Positions 47,151 through 59,543 of a stretch of DNA of 64,000 nt are shown piece by piece (position 1 is the stretch's first letter; each line of letters begins with the position of its first letter). The DNA is from Epiperipatus broadwayi (Eukaryota > Onychophora > Udeonychophora > Euonychophora > Peripatidae), in NCBI GenBank assembly GCA_028023455.1, contig JAQFVV010000031.1, positions 3,290,001 through 3,354,000 of the forward strand, in the 5' to 3' direction. The notes under the pieces are model-generated. The model ran no database searches. It saw nothing but the letters and a program-made list of their open reading frames with translations, and had not been told where the DNA came from. The position numbers and the translations under genes are program-made.

Positions 47151-47159
47151 TATATTACA

Positions 47160-47935
47160 TATATATATAGACACAGGTATATAACAAGCCTGTGCTTCAG
47201 TTATTCATGAGTTGTTTTTTTCTGATTTTTTTAAAAAAAAATTAAATTTATTGATTAGTTAATTTTTGTTTACTTTGATATCTGAGGAATGGAACTATCA
47301 ACAGATAGTAGATATATGCAACCAGCACTCTTGATGTATTATATTGGTGTGCTTGTTAAGTGTTATTTATATTCATTATGCTTTGGTTTATTTTCTGATC
47401 ATATTTTATTATTCTTGCAATAGATTACATCTGGTTGCTAAGATGTGCATTATTTTTATTTTCCCATAATGTTTTTATTTATTATATAAAATCAGAAACA
47501 AGATCTATTCATTTTAATTGGTTTTATTCCTAAATATATCTTTTATTTACCATACTTATTGCCAGAGATTTTTTTTTTCCTGCATCATTTTTGAGCTTTA
47601 GAAATATGTACCTTTTATATTTTATTCTTCATACTTTTTCTTTAATCAGATAGGATACATATTACAGGTAAATCTCACATTCTATCAATATTTCATCTTC
47701 CTATCATTTATTTCAATTAAATATCTTTTGCTCCATTATAAGCCTGTGGTTTTAAAGCATCTGTATAATTCCAGATATTTAAATATATTTCAAATATAAA
47801 TAATAATGTTATATGTATGGTCTACATATACATTTTATATATTTATATAATCAAAAAATTAGTAAAAATTTATTGGGTTTCCTATCCATCTTTCTAATTA
47901 AAAATCATTACAAACTTCATGTAAATAGATTTAGA
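47160..47935. other. A+T-rich DNA, no gene seen
   Basis: No bounded repeat or coding region is recognisable between the SINE-like repeat and the next MITE. Confidence 0.5.
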
Positions 47936-48870
47936 TACACCCAGGTCTCATTTTATGCAGTAGATAGGTTCCTCAGAAAATGTTCACAAAAATATATGTA
48001 ACTTACCTTGAAAAATGGGGGATAGGTGCTGTGATTTTCAGAATTTGCATAAAAGCAAAGCAACAAGGAAAAAATATTTTAAAATTTGCATTAAAAAAAT
48101 AAACAAATAAAATATGACTAATAAAAAATTTCAAATATTTGAAAAAAATTAATACAAGACAAACTTTTTTTATTAACTACAGTATTGAATTTTACATTTT
48201 TCATACATATTTTAATCATTACCACTAGCGTTCGTTTGTAAACTAGTAAGAAATCAGATTCGATGTGATGTGATGTATTGTGGCTTCTCCTTAAATGAAG
48301 TCAAGAATTTTTCAGCAATTATGCCCAGAGAAACCTGTTAGCCACTTGATTTTTATTCGTGATGTGATGTATAATTAGCGCCACTTTCATTCAGTCTTGT
48401 GCTGTGTTAATGGTTTTCTGTTTCTATATTAAAAAAATGAGATCGCAATCAAAACAAAAAGATTATACATTATTATTAGTAAGAACATTTTCAGTTTATA
48501 AAATCAATAAAATCTTTGTTATTTATTTTAAAAATCTACGATTATTTATTTCTGTTATACCTAACAAAATACGTCTTAAAAGTTCAAAATTTTTGAATAT
48601 TTATTGTGATATTTTTATATGTAAGTATAAATCTATTATTATTATATAGAATCTAAGATTCTAAATACAGCTTCAGGCCATATTCACGTTAGCTGCTAAT
48701 ATAACGGTATATTTTTGAAAAAAAGTATTTCAAGTCAAAATAAGTTATTAATAATTTAAATTTTTTGATATCTAATAAATATAGTGAAATATGAATGATA
48801 TTAAGAAGAAACATGAATCGAACTTCAAAATTGCATTAAAATAATCCGCATAAAACGAGACCCAGGTGTA
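47936..48870. mobile_element. pogo/Tigger-like MITE, short copy
   Basis: Ends are TACACCCAGGTCTCATTTTA and, reverse-complemented, TACACCTGGGTCTCGTTTTA. TA at both edges fits a TA target duplication. It shares its left 300 bp and right 350 bp with 9260-11072. Shared landmarks are ACTTACCTTGAAAAATGGG, GAAAAAAATTRATACAAGAC, AAAAAAATGAGATCGCAATC and TTAGCTGCTAATATAACG. It lacks the central tandem array but has about 90 bp of its own near 48270-48360. No transposase is present. Confidence 0.75.
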
Positions 48871-49026
48871 TATGTTTTTTAAAGCTAAAAAAGGGATTTA
48901 TTAAAAGACAAAATAGAAACATGATGTGCATGCCAGTTAAGCTGTTTATAGATACACCTAAATATATTTTCTTTATTTTATTTTACTGTAGTAAGCTTGT
49001 TTTTTTTTTTAATGTTTATGTACAAG

Positions 49027-50245
49027 TTTAAATGATACTTGTGAATTTTCAGGAATACCGAGATGGCAGCCATATTTTTGATAAATTTCATTAACAGTCT
49101 TCCAACATTTACAAAATTAATGTTAAATTTTTAAAAAAGGAATTAATTCTGATAAATTTCATTAACAATATGTATTTTAATTTTTTTACTTCCCCCAAAA
49201 ATATTTACAAAATGAGTGGAGGCTTACAATCTCCTGGAAGCTGTGTTTGTTAAATTAAAAAGTAAAGTAATAAGTTCTGATAAATTTGACAATCTTTATT
49301 TCAATTTTTTTTATTATTATGTACTTCCCAAAGATGTGTTAGTTATGTTTACAAAAAATGAATGGAGGGTCTTACATCTACAAAAAATAGCTACGGATAT
49401 CCCAAGGGCCAGGTCTTAGTTGTTGAATTAAAAAAAAATAATGTAAAATTTCAAAAAAGTAATAAATTTCATATAAATTTTATTATATAATTTTTTTTAT
49501 TTATTTATTTATATTACAATGTGGAAGAAACGAGATGCTTTATTGTAATAGTTCCAGGTAGAACAATGGTTATTCTTATGGACATAATAAAAACAAAATG
49601 TCGCAGATGGATCTACAATTTATTTGGACTGCTGGGAAGGCATATAAAAGTGATGAATTAAAGTGTGCAAGATTTGAATATTTCCAAATTAATCACTGGT
49701 ATAACCTGGTTGATTCATCAAAACATTGAAAGACTTTGGGGGCTGGACAAATAGTGAAATAAAAAATACCAGGGAATCGTGAGACAACACTTGGATTTCT
49801 ATTTAGCAGAATTTATGTGACATCGACTGTAACAACAAGATTCATTTGTAGTGATTTTGGAAGCCATTAGGGATTGCACGCTGTCATATTTTTAATTATT
49901 TTTTTTTTTGACATAATTCTAGTCTCTCCATTCATTTTTTGTAAACATAAATAACCCATCTTCAAGAAGTACATAAAAAAAAAATTCAAATAAAGATTGT
50001 CAATTAAATTACTTTATTTTTAAAAAACAAACTCAACTTTGGGAGATTGTAAACCCTCCACTCATTTTGTAAATGTTTTTGGGGAAGTAAAAAACAAAAT
50101 TGAAATAAATATTGTTAATGAAATTTATCAGAATTTATTTCTTTTTTTTTAAAATTTAACATTAATTTTGTAAACATCAGAAGATTGTTATTGAAATATG
50201 GGTTGCCATCTTGGTATTCCTGAAAATTCGCAAGTATCATTTAAA
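49027..50245. mobile_element. Foldback element with a Merlin transposase relic in the loop
   Basis: Arms at 49027-49375 and 49918-50245 are inverted repeats with edges TTTAAATGATACTTG and CAAGTATCATTTAAA. Each arm has three related modules built on GATAAATTT...TTTACAAAAT, so the arms have internal repeats as in classical foldback elements. The 540-bp loop encodes a broken ISXO2-like (Merlin) transposase on the plus strand. Ordinary Merlin elements have inverted repeats of only a few tens of bases, so long arms around such a gene are unusual. I could not identify a target duplication. Confidence 0.7.
49519..49815 (+). pseudogene. Merlin (ISXO2-like DDE) transposase remnant
   Basis: Reading across frames gives ETRCFIVIVPGRTMVILMDI near 49524-49584. 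Then come TAGKAYKSDELKCARFEYF and INHWYNLVDSS near 49629-49715, and finally HQNIERLWG, NKKYQGIVRQHLDFYLAEFM near 49717-49810. This order is characteristic of ISXO2-like transposases: the CF.V.VPDRT strand, the SDCW.AY..L segment with the second catalytic D, NHS..FVDP..G.HTQNIE..W, and the RG....HLD.YL.EFMWR helix with the catalytic E. Here the SD of SDCW is lost, and several stops and frame changes are present. The E of YLAEFM remains. The N-terminal part is not readable. Confidence 0.8.
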
Positions 50246-50255
50246 TATAAAATAT

Positions 50256-51943
50256 TACCATATTTGCCAGTGTATAAGAGACACTTTTCCCCTTCAAAAT
50301 ATATCTAAAATATGGGTGGCTCATGCACCAGTAATCAAAATTATAAGTGGAAATTTATGTTGGTCTAAAATTTCTGGTTTATATTAATATATATATATAA
50401 GTATTCCATTGCATTTTGTTCTTTTGTAAAACAAAAAAATATATACAGATCCACATGTACAGAAACATGATGTGTAAACTCTATACAGCTTCACAAACAA
50501 TCAAACTAATATATGAGGGAGGGGGGCAAAAATAACTGGAATTTTATAATAAATTTTTTTTATTTATTTATCTTTAATTGTCATAAATTTAATCTTCTTT
50601 AAAATACTGTCCATTTAATACAATACACCACTTAGAATCTGAAAATTATAATTGGTCTGTTTTCAGAACAGGCTGTATTTACCACTTAATGAGATTTGTT
50701 TAAACTTCTTTGCATTATTAATCTCACATTCCTTGATCAAGCTGCAATCTTTAGTGTCTACCTAAAAATATTAGATCATATATAAAGGTGATACCACTTT
50801 TATTGTTAAATGTTTCTTTGACTACTTGTTGATAGCTTAAAGATTGATTGTTATAGTATACCAGTCTAAACATGTTTCTCATTTTTCGAAGTAATCTGGA
50901 AACACAAAGTGAAACCTTGTTCCACCTGCGTCTTTTTTTCACCACTTTTAAGTCAGCAAAAAAAAAAAAAAAATTGAGACATTTTTTCAGAGATCAAGTG
51001 AATATGACTGATAGATAAACTGGGTCATATTGAATTTAATTAAAAATTGTTTCATACTCAAGACTGCTTGCAGAGGAATTGTCACAGTGAAGCTTGCACT
51101 CCTCATTTTGCCACAAAATATGATCACGCAAATATAATGTCTGACTGTTATGAACTAATCTTGAGAGAACTAATCTTGAGAGAAAAGTGTCTTTTGTGTC
51201 AATAAAAAAAAATATCACATCTTGACATTGGATGTCACTTGCCATGCTTTTTTGGGTCATGGTAAATTTGATAATTTCATTAAATTATTCGTAAATTTGT
51301 GTTTTCCCCAAAACAGCTTTCGTCTAATCTGTTTCAAGCATTATTTTTGTTTTCTCTGCTGTTTTTCTTAAAAGAAAACATAATTTCACATTATTCCAGC
51401 TTTTCAACCATTATAAAAAATCGACAAATGTATAAAATGCATTGTGCAAAAAAAATGTGCTACATGTATGTTACCACAATTTCACACGGTAACATAATTT
51501 GGCAGATTGATGCAAAAAAGTTCACCCAAGAGGTATGTAACAGCAGAAACATGTATGACAACAAGTGCACTTACCAGAGAACAATCCCGGTTATTTTTAG
51601 GTCCCCCCTCTTATATATATTCTCATAATCATTCAAAGCAACTTAATATTCTCATAATTTTTAAAAAATTATTTTAGAATATAAAAAAAGTTCTTTCAAA
51701 AACAACATGCAGTTAAGAAGACAATCTTCAAATTTTTTATTTCTGATGATGAATTTCTGTGTTTTGAGGGTGAAGATTAGATTGCTAACTACAGAATTCC
51801 TTAGTTACATTTTTTTGTAGACATAAATAACTAAAATTAGTACAGTAAACTATTATGGAAATTGATGAAAAAATATAGAAAATTATTTTTTTTTAAAAAT
51901 GTGTATAAAAGGGGAGGGGTGCATCTTGCTGGTAAATATAGTA
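50256..51943. mobile_element. TA-flanked inverted-repeat MITE
   Basis: The left end TACCATATTTGCCAGTGTAT and the reverse-complemented right end TACTATATTTACCAG match. Both are followed inward by TATA(A/C)-rich sequence with CACTTTTCCCC and CACCCCTCCCC blocks. TA at each edge fits a Tc1/mariner or pogo type target. Two minus-strand frames (50945-50751 and 51260-51036) have no recognisable transposase signature, and a 15-bp tandem duplication (AACTAATCTTGAGAG) lies near 51154-51183. It begins 10 bp from the end of the foldback element. Confidence 0.55.
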
Positions 51944-51944
51944 A

Positions 51945-52832
51945 TTAAGTAAGCAAAATGTCTGGTGATTATGCAAATTTAAAGAGTTATTAACAGTTTA
52001 ATCAAAATGGTAGAATTTGCCAAATTATAGGAAATCTGATTAACAACATTGTACTTGTATTATAAAATTTCTCTCATTGGAAAAAAATTGTAATTGGTTT
52101 TACAATAATCTATGTATTGTGTTACTATGAATATTGTGGGGGGAGGGGGGGAGCAGTTGTAAAATTTTTGTATTACTCTAAAGCAAAAAAGATTTTGTGA
52201 TACTAATAGATACAAAGATAATAGATAATTAAATCTGCTTTATTTTAATATTACTTAATATTTATCATGTAAAATTGTTAATTTTTTTAGGAAAAAATTT
52301 GATGAATTTAATAATATAATATTTTAGTTAATATAATTATAAACATCATGTTTAATTTATTTATTGCAATTATTAATATGTATCATTGATTATTAATATA
52401 TAAAGTTGTAAATTCATTATGTATCTTAACAAAAGTGTGCTCTTACAGTCTATTGTATATTTTCATATTTTATTCTTAAGTTTTTCTATCTGTCTATATG
52501 AATAAGTCAGCAGAAAATAATGGGGAAAAATTGTATTTGCATGATAGAAAAGTTGGAATTCTTAATAAATATTAAAAATTCATCTTTTTTTTTGTCCATA
52601 ACTTAAAAAATGATAATGTTTAAGATTGAAAAAACTTTTTTAATAGAAGTGTCATTTTTTTTATTAATAACTTATATTAAGCTCAATTAGATTGTTAGTT
52701 TAAAATATCAATATGTTACAGTTTGACCATGTTATCCACAATCTCTAATTCTGCTGATTCAATAATCTATAGTATAGAATAAAATATTGAATAAAAAATG
52801 GAATTAAAAATTTTTTAATTTCATATATATAT
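51945..52832. other. A+T-rich DNA, no gene seen
   Basis: A G-rich run (about 52137-52153) is the only compositional feature. An (AT)n tract at 52823-52832 marks the insertion site of the next LTR. Confidence 0.5.
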
Positions 52833-54901
52833 TATAACAGTCAAAGAGTTATGAGTATTGGAGTCTTATCGTATCTGCCGTACAAGGGTGCCACCAGGCT
52901 ATTCGGACATGGAAAATTTATATAGTAGGCAGATACTGTTAAAATCCAATTTTTAAATAAATATGACCAAAATACCCCAGTCACTAGCTTGCGGAGCAGC
53001 AGAGATAATATATACTTTAATTTTAAAGATAATAAAAAATAAGAATAAGCCACTGCCAGATTAACAATACACAGAAACATTTATTTTACACATATATTAA
53101 TTTCAGCATTAATTATTTTAGTATAATGTTTTACTTTAGAACTTAATTTAATTTACATTTTAACTTTTTATTTTAGAAGTTCGCACAGATGAATTAATTA
53201 ATATTTTATTACAGTGTCGAGTATGGATAGACTACATAGATTGCACTTGAAAAAGAAAATATTCTATATCCCTTATTTAACCCTAGGCCAAAAGTTCACA
53301 AACTAATGCCAATCTGTCTGATATATCAATGTATTCAATGCAACATGAATACGACAGCACAATACCATACTGTCAGAAATGTACATCCGAACAGCGTGGT
53401 TATAGAAGAAATTGTCCCTTGTCCAGTACAGGAATGCTACGTCTGTCTGGTGAGAAGAACAATACAAAAAAAAATCCATAGGAAGGGATTGTGGTCCTTT
53501 TTGCCAATTTACAATCCCATTCCATAGACTAAAGGGGTGATCCAAGGAGCAGGGTGTCTGGCAAGAACAATACAAAAAAAATCCATAGGAAGGGATTGTG
53601 GTTCTTTTTGCCATTTTACGATCCCATTCCATAGGCTAATGGGGTGATCCAAGGAGCAGGGAATACCATCTGACTCTGATGGTCAATAAGAAATAGGCTT
53701 ATTTTTCCCAGGTGCAGCATATGTGATCCTGCATGTAGCGGATCTTCATGCTACATTTACTAATTACACCGATACATCCAACCCATTAACCCAATTTACC
53801 TGTGAAACAAATAACCTAAGATCAACCCTCCCTTTAATTAAACTAACATAACTTTACGATCTATGCAGCCAACCACAACCAACTTAAATTTATCATTTAT
53901 TAAAAGTTTAGCTTAACAGAATAAAAATCATAATAAACACTTAAAAGAACGGAAAAAATAAATTAATGGAAATGATTTTAAAAAAAAATACATTCAATAA
54001 AAATAATTTTTAATAAAAGATTTAGTTTGGTCAGATAGGAATTTCTATTTAAATACTAGGAAAGTTTTATAGTTAAAGAAGTTCATTAGTTATATAAAGT
54101 TCTTAAGGTTTTAAAAGAGAAAGTCCATACTTTTTAGTTGCTTGTAATTTGGATCCCTTTGTTTCTAATTCCCATGATGTCCCGAGGAGGCCAGTATGCT
54201 GTTTGCCATTCTATTGGTATTCATCCTGGAGGTTCTTTGCTGTAGCTGGTATAGTTCTTTGCAGGATTTTATTGCAGGACCTTGATGTCCTGGGAGTCTG
54301 CAATATAGGAAAACGATATTTCATTTCTTTTGAAAAAAACTGAAGGGATTGAAAGTGTATCTTTTTAATCCCTTCTCCTTCAACTCTCCCGGATTTAACA
54401 CATATAGCACACGTAATATTTTATTTCCCATCTTTTCCTTTTTATATTAAAATTGCAGATTAACTGGACATGACATCATAATGATGATTTTTTCTTCCGT
54501 TTCCTGGGGAATTTTTTTATTGGCTATTCTGTTTTCATTGTTTTTCTCTCCTATCTGACCTTTAATTATAAATTTTGAGATGCCCAAGGGCTAGTTTACT
54601 TAAGAGTAATTAAAAATAATCATTTCCATTTTTAGCCTTTTTACACAATAGAATTAAATTAAATTTTGTACATTCTTAAAGATATATTTTTATCTTTAAG
54701 TTTTTGTTGAAAATTTCGTTTTAAAATACTTTCTTTTTTTTTATAAAATTTTCTTTTAATAATTTTCCTTCTGTGCTATTTTATATATATAAGTTTAGAT
54801 GACTTTTAATTTTCAATTTTTAAAAACAAATTTTTATTTGCGAACTTTTTATTTTTAACTTTATTTATTATAATAATGTAAGAGCATTTGTGCCTGTTAC
54901 A
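52833..54901 (-). repeat. Solo LTR of 2.07 kb in an (AT)n tract (copy E)
   Basis: The termini are TATAACAGTC on the left and GCCTGTTACA on the right, inverted at the ends (TATAACAG/CTGTTACA). ATAT flanks both sides inside an (AT)n tract. The same geometry and the same unusual TATAAC edge are seen in the complete element at 5060-8549, which supports the solo-LTR reading. Transcription on the minus strand is inferred by analogy; its TATA box is weak (ATTAAAAAG near 54360-54370). It contains a 111-bp tandem duplication. No retroelement gene is inside. Confidence 0.65.
53444..53662. repeat. 111-bp tandem duplication within the LTR
   Basis: Units start with TGTCTGG at 53444 and 53555 and share CCATAGGAAGGGATTGTGGT and GGGGTGATCCAAGGAGCAGG. 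Open frames on both strands here arise from the duplication and show no domain. Confidence 0.85.
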
Positions 54902-54929
54902 ATATATATATATTGTAGCGACAGACGTT

Positions 54930-56170
54930 TTTTTTGTCTTGCAGATTCATTCATCCATATTCTTAGCAAAAGTATTGCATGTGAAAAGTTTGTTCAAAAC
55001 ACAAAGTTTATAATGGAAGAAATTTTGCTAAATCTAAAAAAAGCTATGAAGTTGTTTCCTTTAAGTGAAATAATGGAAATATTTTTCATTTAGTTTTAGG
55101 AAAGGAAAAACAGTTGTCAATTCATAAATTATAAAAATGGAAAAAAAAATTCATACTAATTTTAGCATAATAAAGACTGAAAAGGGGTTGAATTTGTGGG
55201 TGGAGGATCTGAACAACAACAAAAAGGAATGTCTCCCTGTATGGAAGTTTTAGTAAGGGATCTACTGAAAAAGTAATGTCAAATCATATACTATAAATGG
55301 AGGATGGCTTTATGAAACTGCAGCAGGATTTCTGCCAATGACAAAACTTTTTACATATTTTCAGCAAAATTGAAGAAATTGTTTGAAAAAAAAAAATATT
55401 TTCAATAATAAATATATAATTATGATGAAATCAGGTTGTTTTTAATTTTCAGATCACATGTTTAAGTTCACAAAATAGTAAAGTAGATAAAATGCTTTAA
55501 GATGTGGAAGAATAAATTAACTTTAAAACTGAGTAGCAATGCTGCAGTTCATATGATCAAATTGGGGGTTGCTATCCAAGAATTCCTATGCTTTTACAAA
55601 TACGATCTGTTTAAATTCTGGTTAATAAAAAAAAATCTATTTATATATCAAATAGTTGTTGATTTTTTTATTTCCAAAGTTAAAAATATCTGCAACAGAA
55701 AGGATTTGAATTCACAATTCTACTGATACTAAATTTATTTGCTATTAGATAAAAGTGTTGAAGTTGTAATTTTATATTCAAATACTTCTCATTGTTATAT
55801 TCTCTTAATCAGTGTATCATTCAATGTGTCACTAGGCATACTACCTAATATTTGATCAGATTTGAAAAGTCCTTCAATCTTAATGTTCATTTAATATAGA
55901 ATGTTAGAAATCATTTACTATTGCAGAAGCAATAGCATTTATAAAAGCAGCAATGCTTAAATTAAAACCAAAAGTATTATTGCATTTCAAAAGTTATGTG
56001 AAATGAAGTCCTGAATGACTTAAAAGACTTTTTAGGATTGGTGAAGTTTAAAAAATTGTTTGCTCACCACAGAACTTGAGAGAGCTAGATTTGTTCACAT
56101 ATCTAATGAAATTAGATTGCATATTGAACGCAAGGATAAAAGCTCTTAACAAAGTTACCAAGTCTTTTTT
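54930..56170 (+). pseudogene. Tigger/pogo transposase remnant (DDE family)
   Basis: Near 55430-55735 I read DEIRLFLIFRS, then KMWKNKLTLKLSSNAAVHMI, FWLIKKNLFIYQIVVDFFIS and KVKNICNRKDL. This parallels the pogo/Tigger DDE domain: DETGLFW...L, K.RVTLLLCSNA.G.HMIKP, LPVHW.SNKKAWVT..LF.DWF, F.P.VK.YL...GL. Further on come SVEVVILYSNTSHCYIL (VEVVFLPPNTTSLLQPLD) and SFTIAEAIAFIKAAMLKLKP near 55910-55970 (SFTI.DAI..IK.A...LKP). Upstream, scraps at 54930-55290 fit the DNA-binding part poorly. Catalytic aspartates are lost and frames are broken, so it is inactive. It shows that a Tigger-type element existed in this genome, relevant to the MITEs at 9260 and 47936. Its own ends were not found. Confidence 0.75.
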
Positions 56171-56174
56171 GACA

Positions 56175-58765
56175 CTAGTAGAAGAAACCTAAGCATTTAT
56201 AAATGGGAACATTGGGAAAATTTTGCAGTTTAATATTGCATAAAATTTTAATAAGAAAATTGAATCATTCCATGAAAGTGATCCAGTCAAAAAACCCAAT
56301 CATCTTCGGTTGTTTTCAAATTTGATTTGCCAAATGTATTATCAGAGATAATATGTTTTTTAATTTTTGCCTTATATAGTTTTGAAGTTTCAACTTTTGA
56401 AATCTAATAAAATTTCAATTTTGCACTCATGCATTATTTACTTGAGCTAGAATTAAATTAGAAAGCTAGAGATAATATGAAATTGTGACTTTATTAACTT
56501 TAATGTGATGTGTGGCATAGCTAGATTTGGCAATTTTTAATTTCAACGGTTCAAAGTTTTTGACCATTAGTTTCGATAAATCTGAATTGTAAAAACTTTG
56601 AAGTAAAAAAATTTAAAAATACATCTATTTTGTCATTTGAAAAATGTACAAAAAAAAAATTGAACACAAATAACAAATTGAAATTTTATTTCAAATTTTT
56701 AATTATTTTGGAAGATTACTTTCATTTTAAAACAAAGATTATCACAAAGGAAGCTAAATATGTTAGCTAAGGAAGAATTTGGGAAGATAACAAATATCCA
56801 TGAGTATTACATTCATATAACTTTCTTTTTTCTCTACATAACTTGTTTTAATATTCTTAACACAGAAAAATCTGGTAAAATAATTATGTATCTTTATGCA
56901 TGCTAAAATTGCCACGAAGAACTAACTGTTCTGTGCTAGATAATTTTGAAGTAGTACTGTAACCATTTTTTATTTTCAATAATCCATGAATGTGTCCAAT
57001 GGGACACTTGTTATTTATCAAGTTTAAGGGGAAATTTTTTTTTAAATTGATGAAACTTAATACTTTTAACATTACAGCTCAGTTCAATTAAGCTAGTTTA
57101 GGCTAAATTTAACAAAACCAGCAAAAAATTTTATTACCAAGAATGTATGGTACACTGCATGTCTTATAATGCTATTCAAGTTTATCATGTAGGTGCCTTG
57201 CATACGTAAAGGAAAGAGCATTGTTTAGAATGAAGGAATTTCACTTCCACCATTTTATGTTTCAATCTTAATCAAAACTGATCAAGCTATCAATGATGAG
57301 TGTAATCACATATTACATATTCTTTAATTTCTGCTAATTTGAGAATTTGTTTCAAAGTACCTGTCAAAGAAAACTTGCATGATTCCTTATTTCTTTGAGA
57401 ATGCCTATATCAATAATTTATCTATTACAAGATGAAAAGAATGGAAGCAGTTTCTGATTCTGAATCACTCATTCTAAGTAATTAATCTTTTTCCAAGGGC
57501 TGTTTTTATTGAAGAAAAAGAACTGTATGTAAAGATTTGAAACATTATACTCTCAATTTGCTCTTCATAAAGTCTCAAGGGAATTGCCTTTGCAGTAATT
57601 CTTTTCATCGTTTTCTCCAGATGCTTGCATACATAGACTGTTGCATAGAATACCATTCAGCCTTGATTCCAAAAGCACTTATGTTGGCATATATTTGATA
57701 AAAAAGTTATATTTTTAAATTGTGTGGCAGAACTATTTGAAAAGTAGTATATATTTTTTACAATTATTTTTTTATCTTTATGATATTTCTTAAAAATAAA
57801 AAAAATATTCCTTTGTTATTCTATAATGAAACTTTTCACAAATGATACCAAGGTACATATATTTTTGAATGATTTTCCCCAAATTTTTTTAAAATAAAAG
57901 TTTGTGAAAATTCACGATTATCACAGTTAAAAACGTTAATAAATAACCTTTAAATTCAAAATTGGAGTGAAAAAAAAGAACATTTCATATGAAAATGAAA
58001 GAAGTAAGGCACAATTTGTTACAGTTTGTAATCTTCTACAATTCTAGCTGTGATCATTCATTGTGCAATTGCATGTGAGCATAAAAATATAATTTTCTGG
58101 AGATTTTAAACTGCTGTAACTTTAAAATTATATCAAGTTTTAATTAATTTCATAATTAAAAATTGAGAATTTTTTTTACTATCTTTGATGCCAAATTTAG
58201 AGAAAAAACAAACAAAATGGTCAGGTTCAAAATTCTTAAAAATTTGTACCATTTGACATGAAATAATTAAAAAGTTGAGATTGTTTTTTGATATTCATTC
58301 TTGCTAGGAGATCATTTGTAAATGACTCAAATAATTTAAGAAAATTGAAATTATCAAGGCAAAAAAGTGTCAAAATAATTAAATTGTTTTTAAAGTCCTT
58401 CAAATGTTAATTTTTTATGCAAAAGTTATGTGTTGGTTGCTAAGAAATGTTGGGGTAAATTTCATTTTACAAGATAATTCATTTAAACATTAGCCAAAGT
58501 GTATAACAATTTTCTAATCATATTTCTAATTTATTTATAAATGAAAAAGTAATTAAATCAATGGGTATTTACATATTAGATCTGCTACACCTTTTCATAT
58601 CTGTGTCATTCTGCCCATAAATTTCTAATTTTGCAATCTTGTCAAATAATGTGAGCATCTGAGCTGACAAATTTAAGTGATAAATTTTTATACAAAAATA
58701 ATAAAAACATATTACCAATATTAAATAAAAACAGATAGTTGCAAGTTTTTGTTTCATCATGGCAT
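56175..58765. other. Intergenic DNA, no gene recognised
   Basis: Open frames at 56884-57072 and 57474-57656 (minus) have better amino-acid balance than the background, but I recognise no family in them. They could be decayed transposon parts. Confidence 0.4.
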
Positions 58766-59543
58766 ATTACGATACTAAATATAAATAGGTAGTTGTGAGT
58801 TTTTAAAAAATGGCTTTTTGTGCCATCAAAGCCACACACCTCTCTCGCAGAAGGTATGACATTTTGCCATCATGGCCAGCAATTATATTACGTATATTAA
58901 CTCTGGCATGAAATTACAAAACAGATGCAAAGATGACATTTTTGTTTGCATTCTGGATGCCATTAAAAAATAAGTTTACTTTATTGATTCTGTTTTAATA
59001 AAAGATTATAAATACCCCCTTCCCCATAAAACGTATAAAAGTGACGAATTACAATATGTTGGCTGCACAAAGATGGCACTTTCATTTGCATTCTGGATTA
59101 GATTTTTTTAAAAATCAATTCACCTCATTAATAAGTTGAATAATTTTTTTTTTTTTTTACATTTTGATAAAAGTCTACTTGTTTTTTTTTTTTTTAACAA
59201 AATAAATTTACTTAGACATTTCTCAATAAAAGATCCCATGCAGAGATTATTATACGTGCTTTAAGTGTCCATTTTGTAAAAGTCTGATGTAGATGTAAGT
59301 TGTTTTTTTATTTGTCCATTTTGCAATTAATAACCTTATTTATTTATAGATGTATTTTTTAATATATATTTTGCTTATTTTTTTGATTTAGTGCCTGTTC
59401 GTAATTTCATGCTGAGTTAATAATATAATATTTTTAAATTTTAAGTAAAATTTGGAAATTGCTGGCCATGTCTTGTGTGGCGAGAGGAATGTCTTTGAAG
59501 GCACAAAGTGCCATTTCTATTTAGTATTGTAATGTGTTTTTAT
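58766..59543. mobile_element. Non-autonomous inverted-repeat element, about 780 bp
   Basis: The left arm (about 58766-58895) has ATTACGATACTAAATA, then GGCTTTTTGTGCCATCAAAG and CATGGCCAGCAAT. The right arm (59453-59543), reverse-complemented, has ATTACAATACTAAATA, GGCACTTTGTGCCTTCAAAG and CATGGCCAGCAAT in the same order. Internally GCATTCTGGAT occurs twice (near 58949 and 59089). No transposase is present and the family is not assigned. Confidence 0.65.

Noticed and set aside
53303-53632. 109-codon minus frame with an internal repeat
   Set aside because: The repeat comes from the 111-bp DNA duplication, and overlapping frames on the other strand are equally open. There is no domain.
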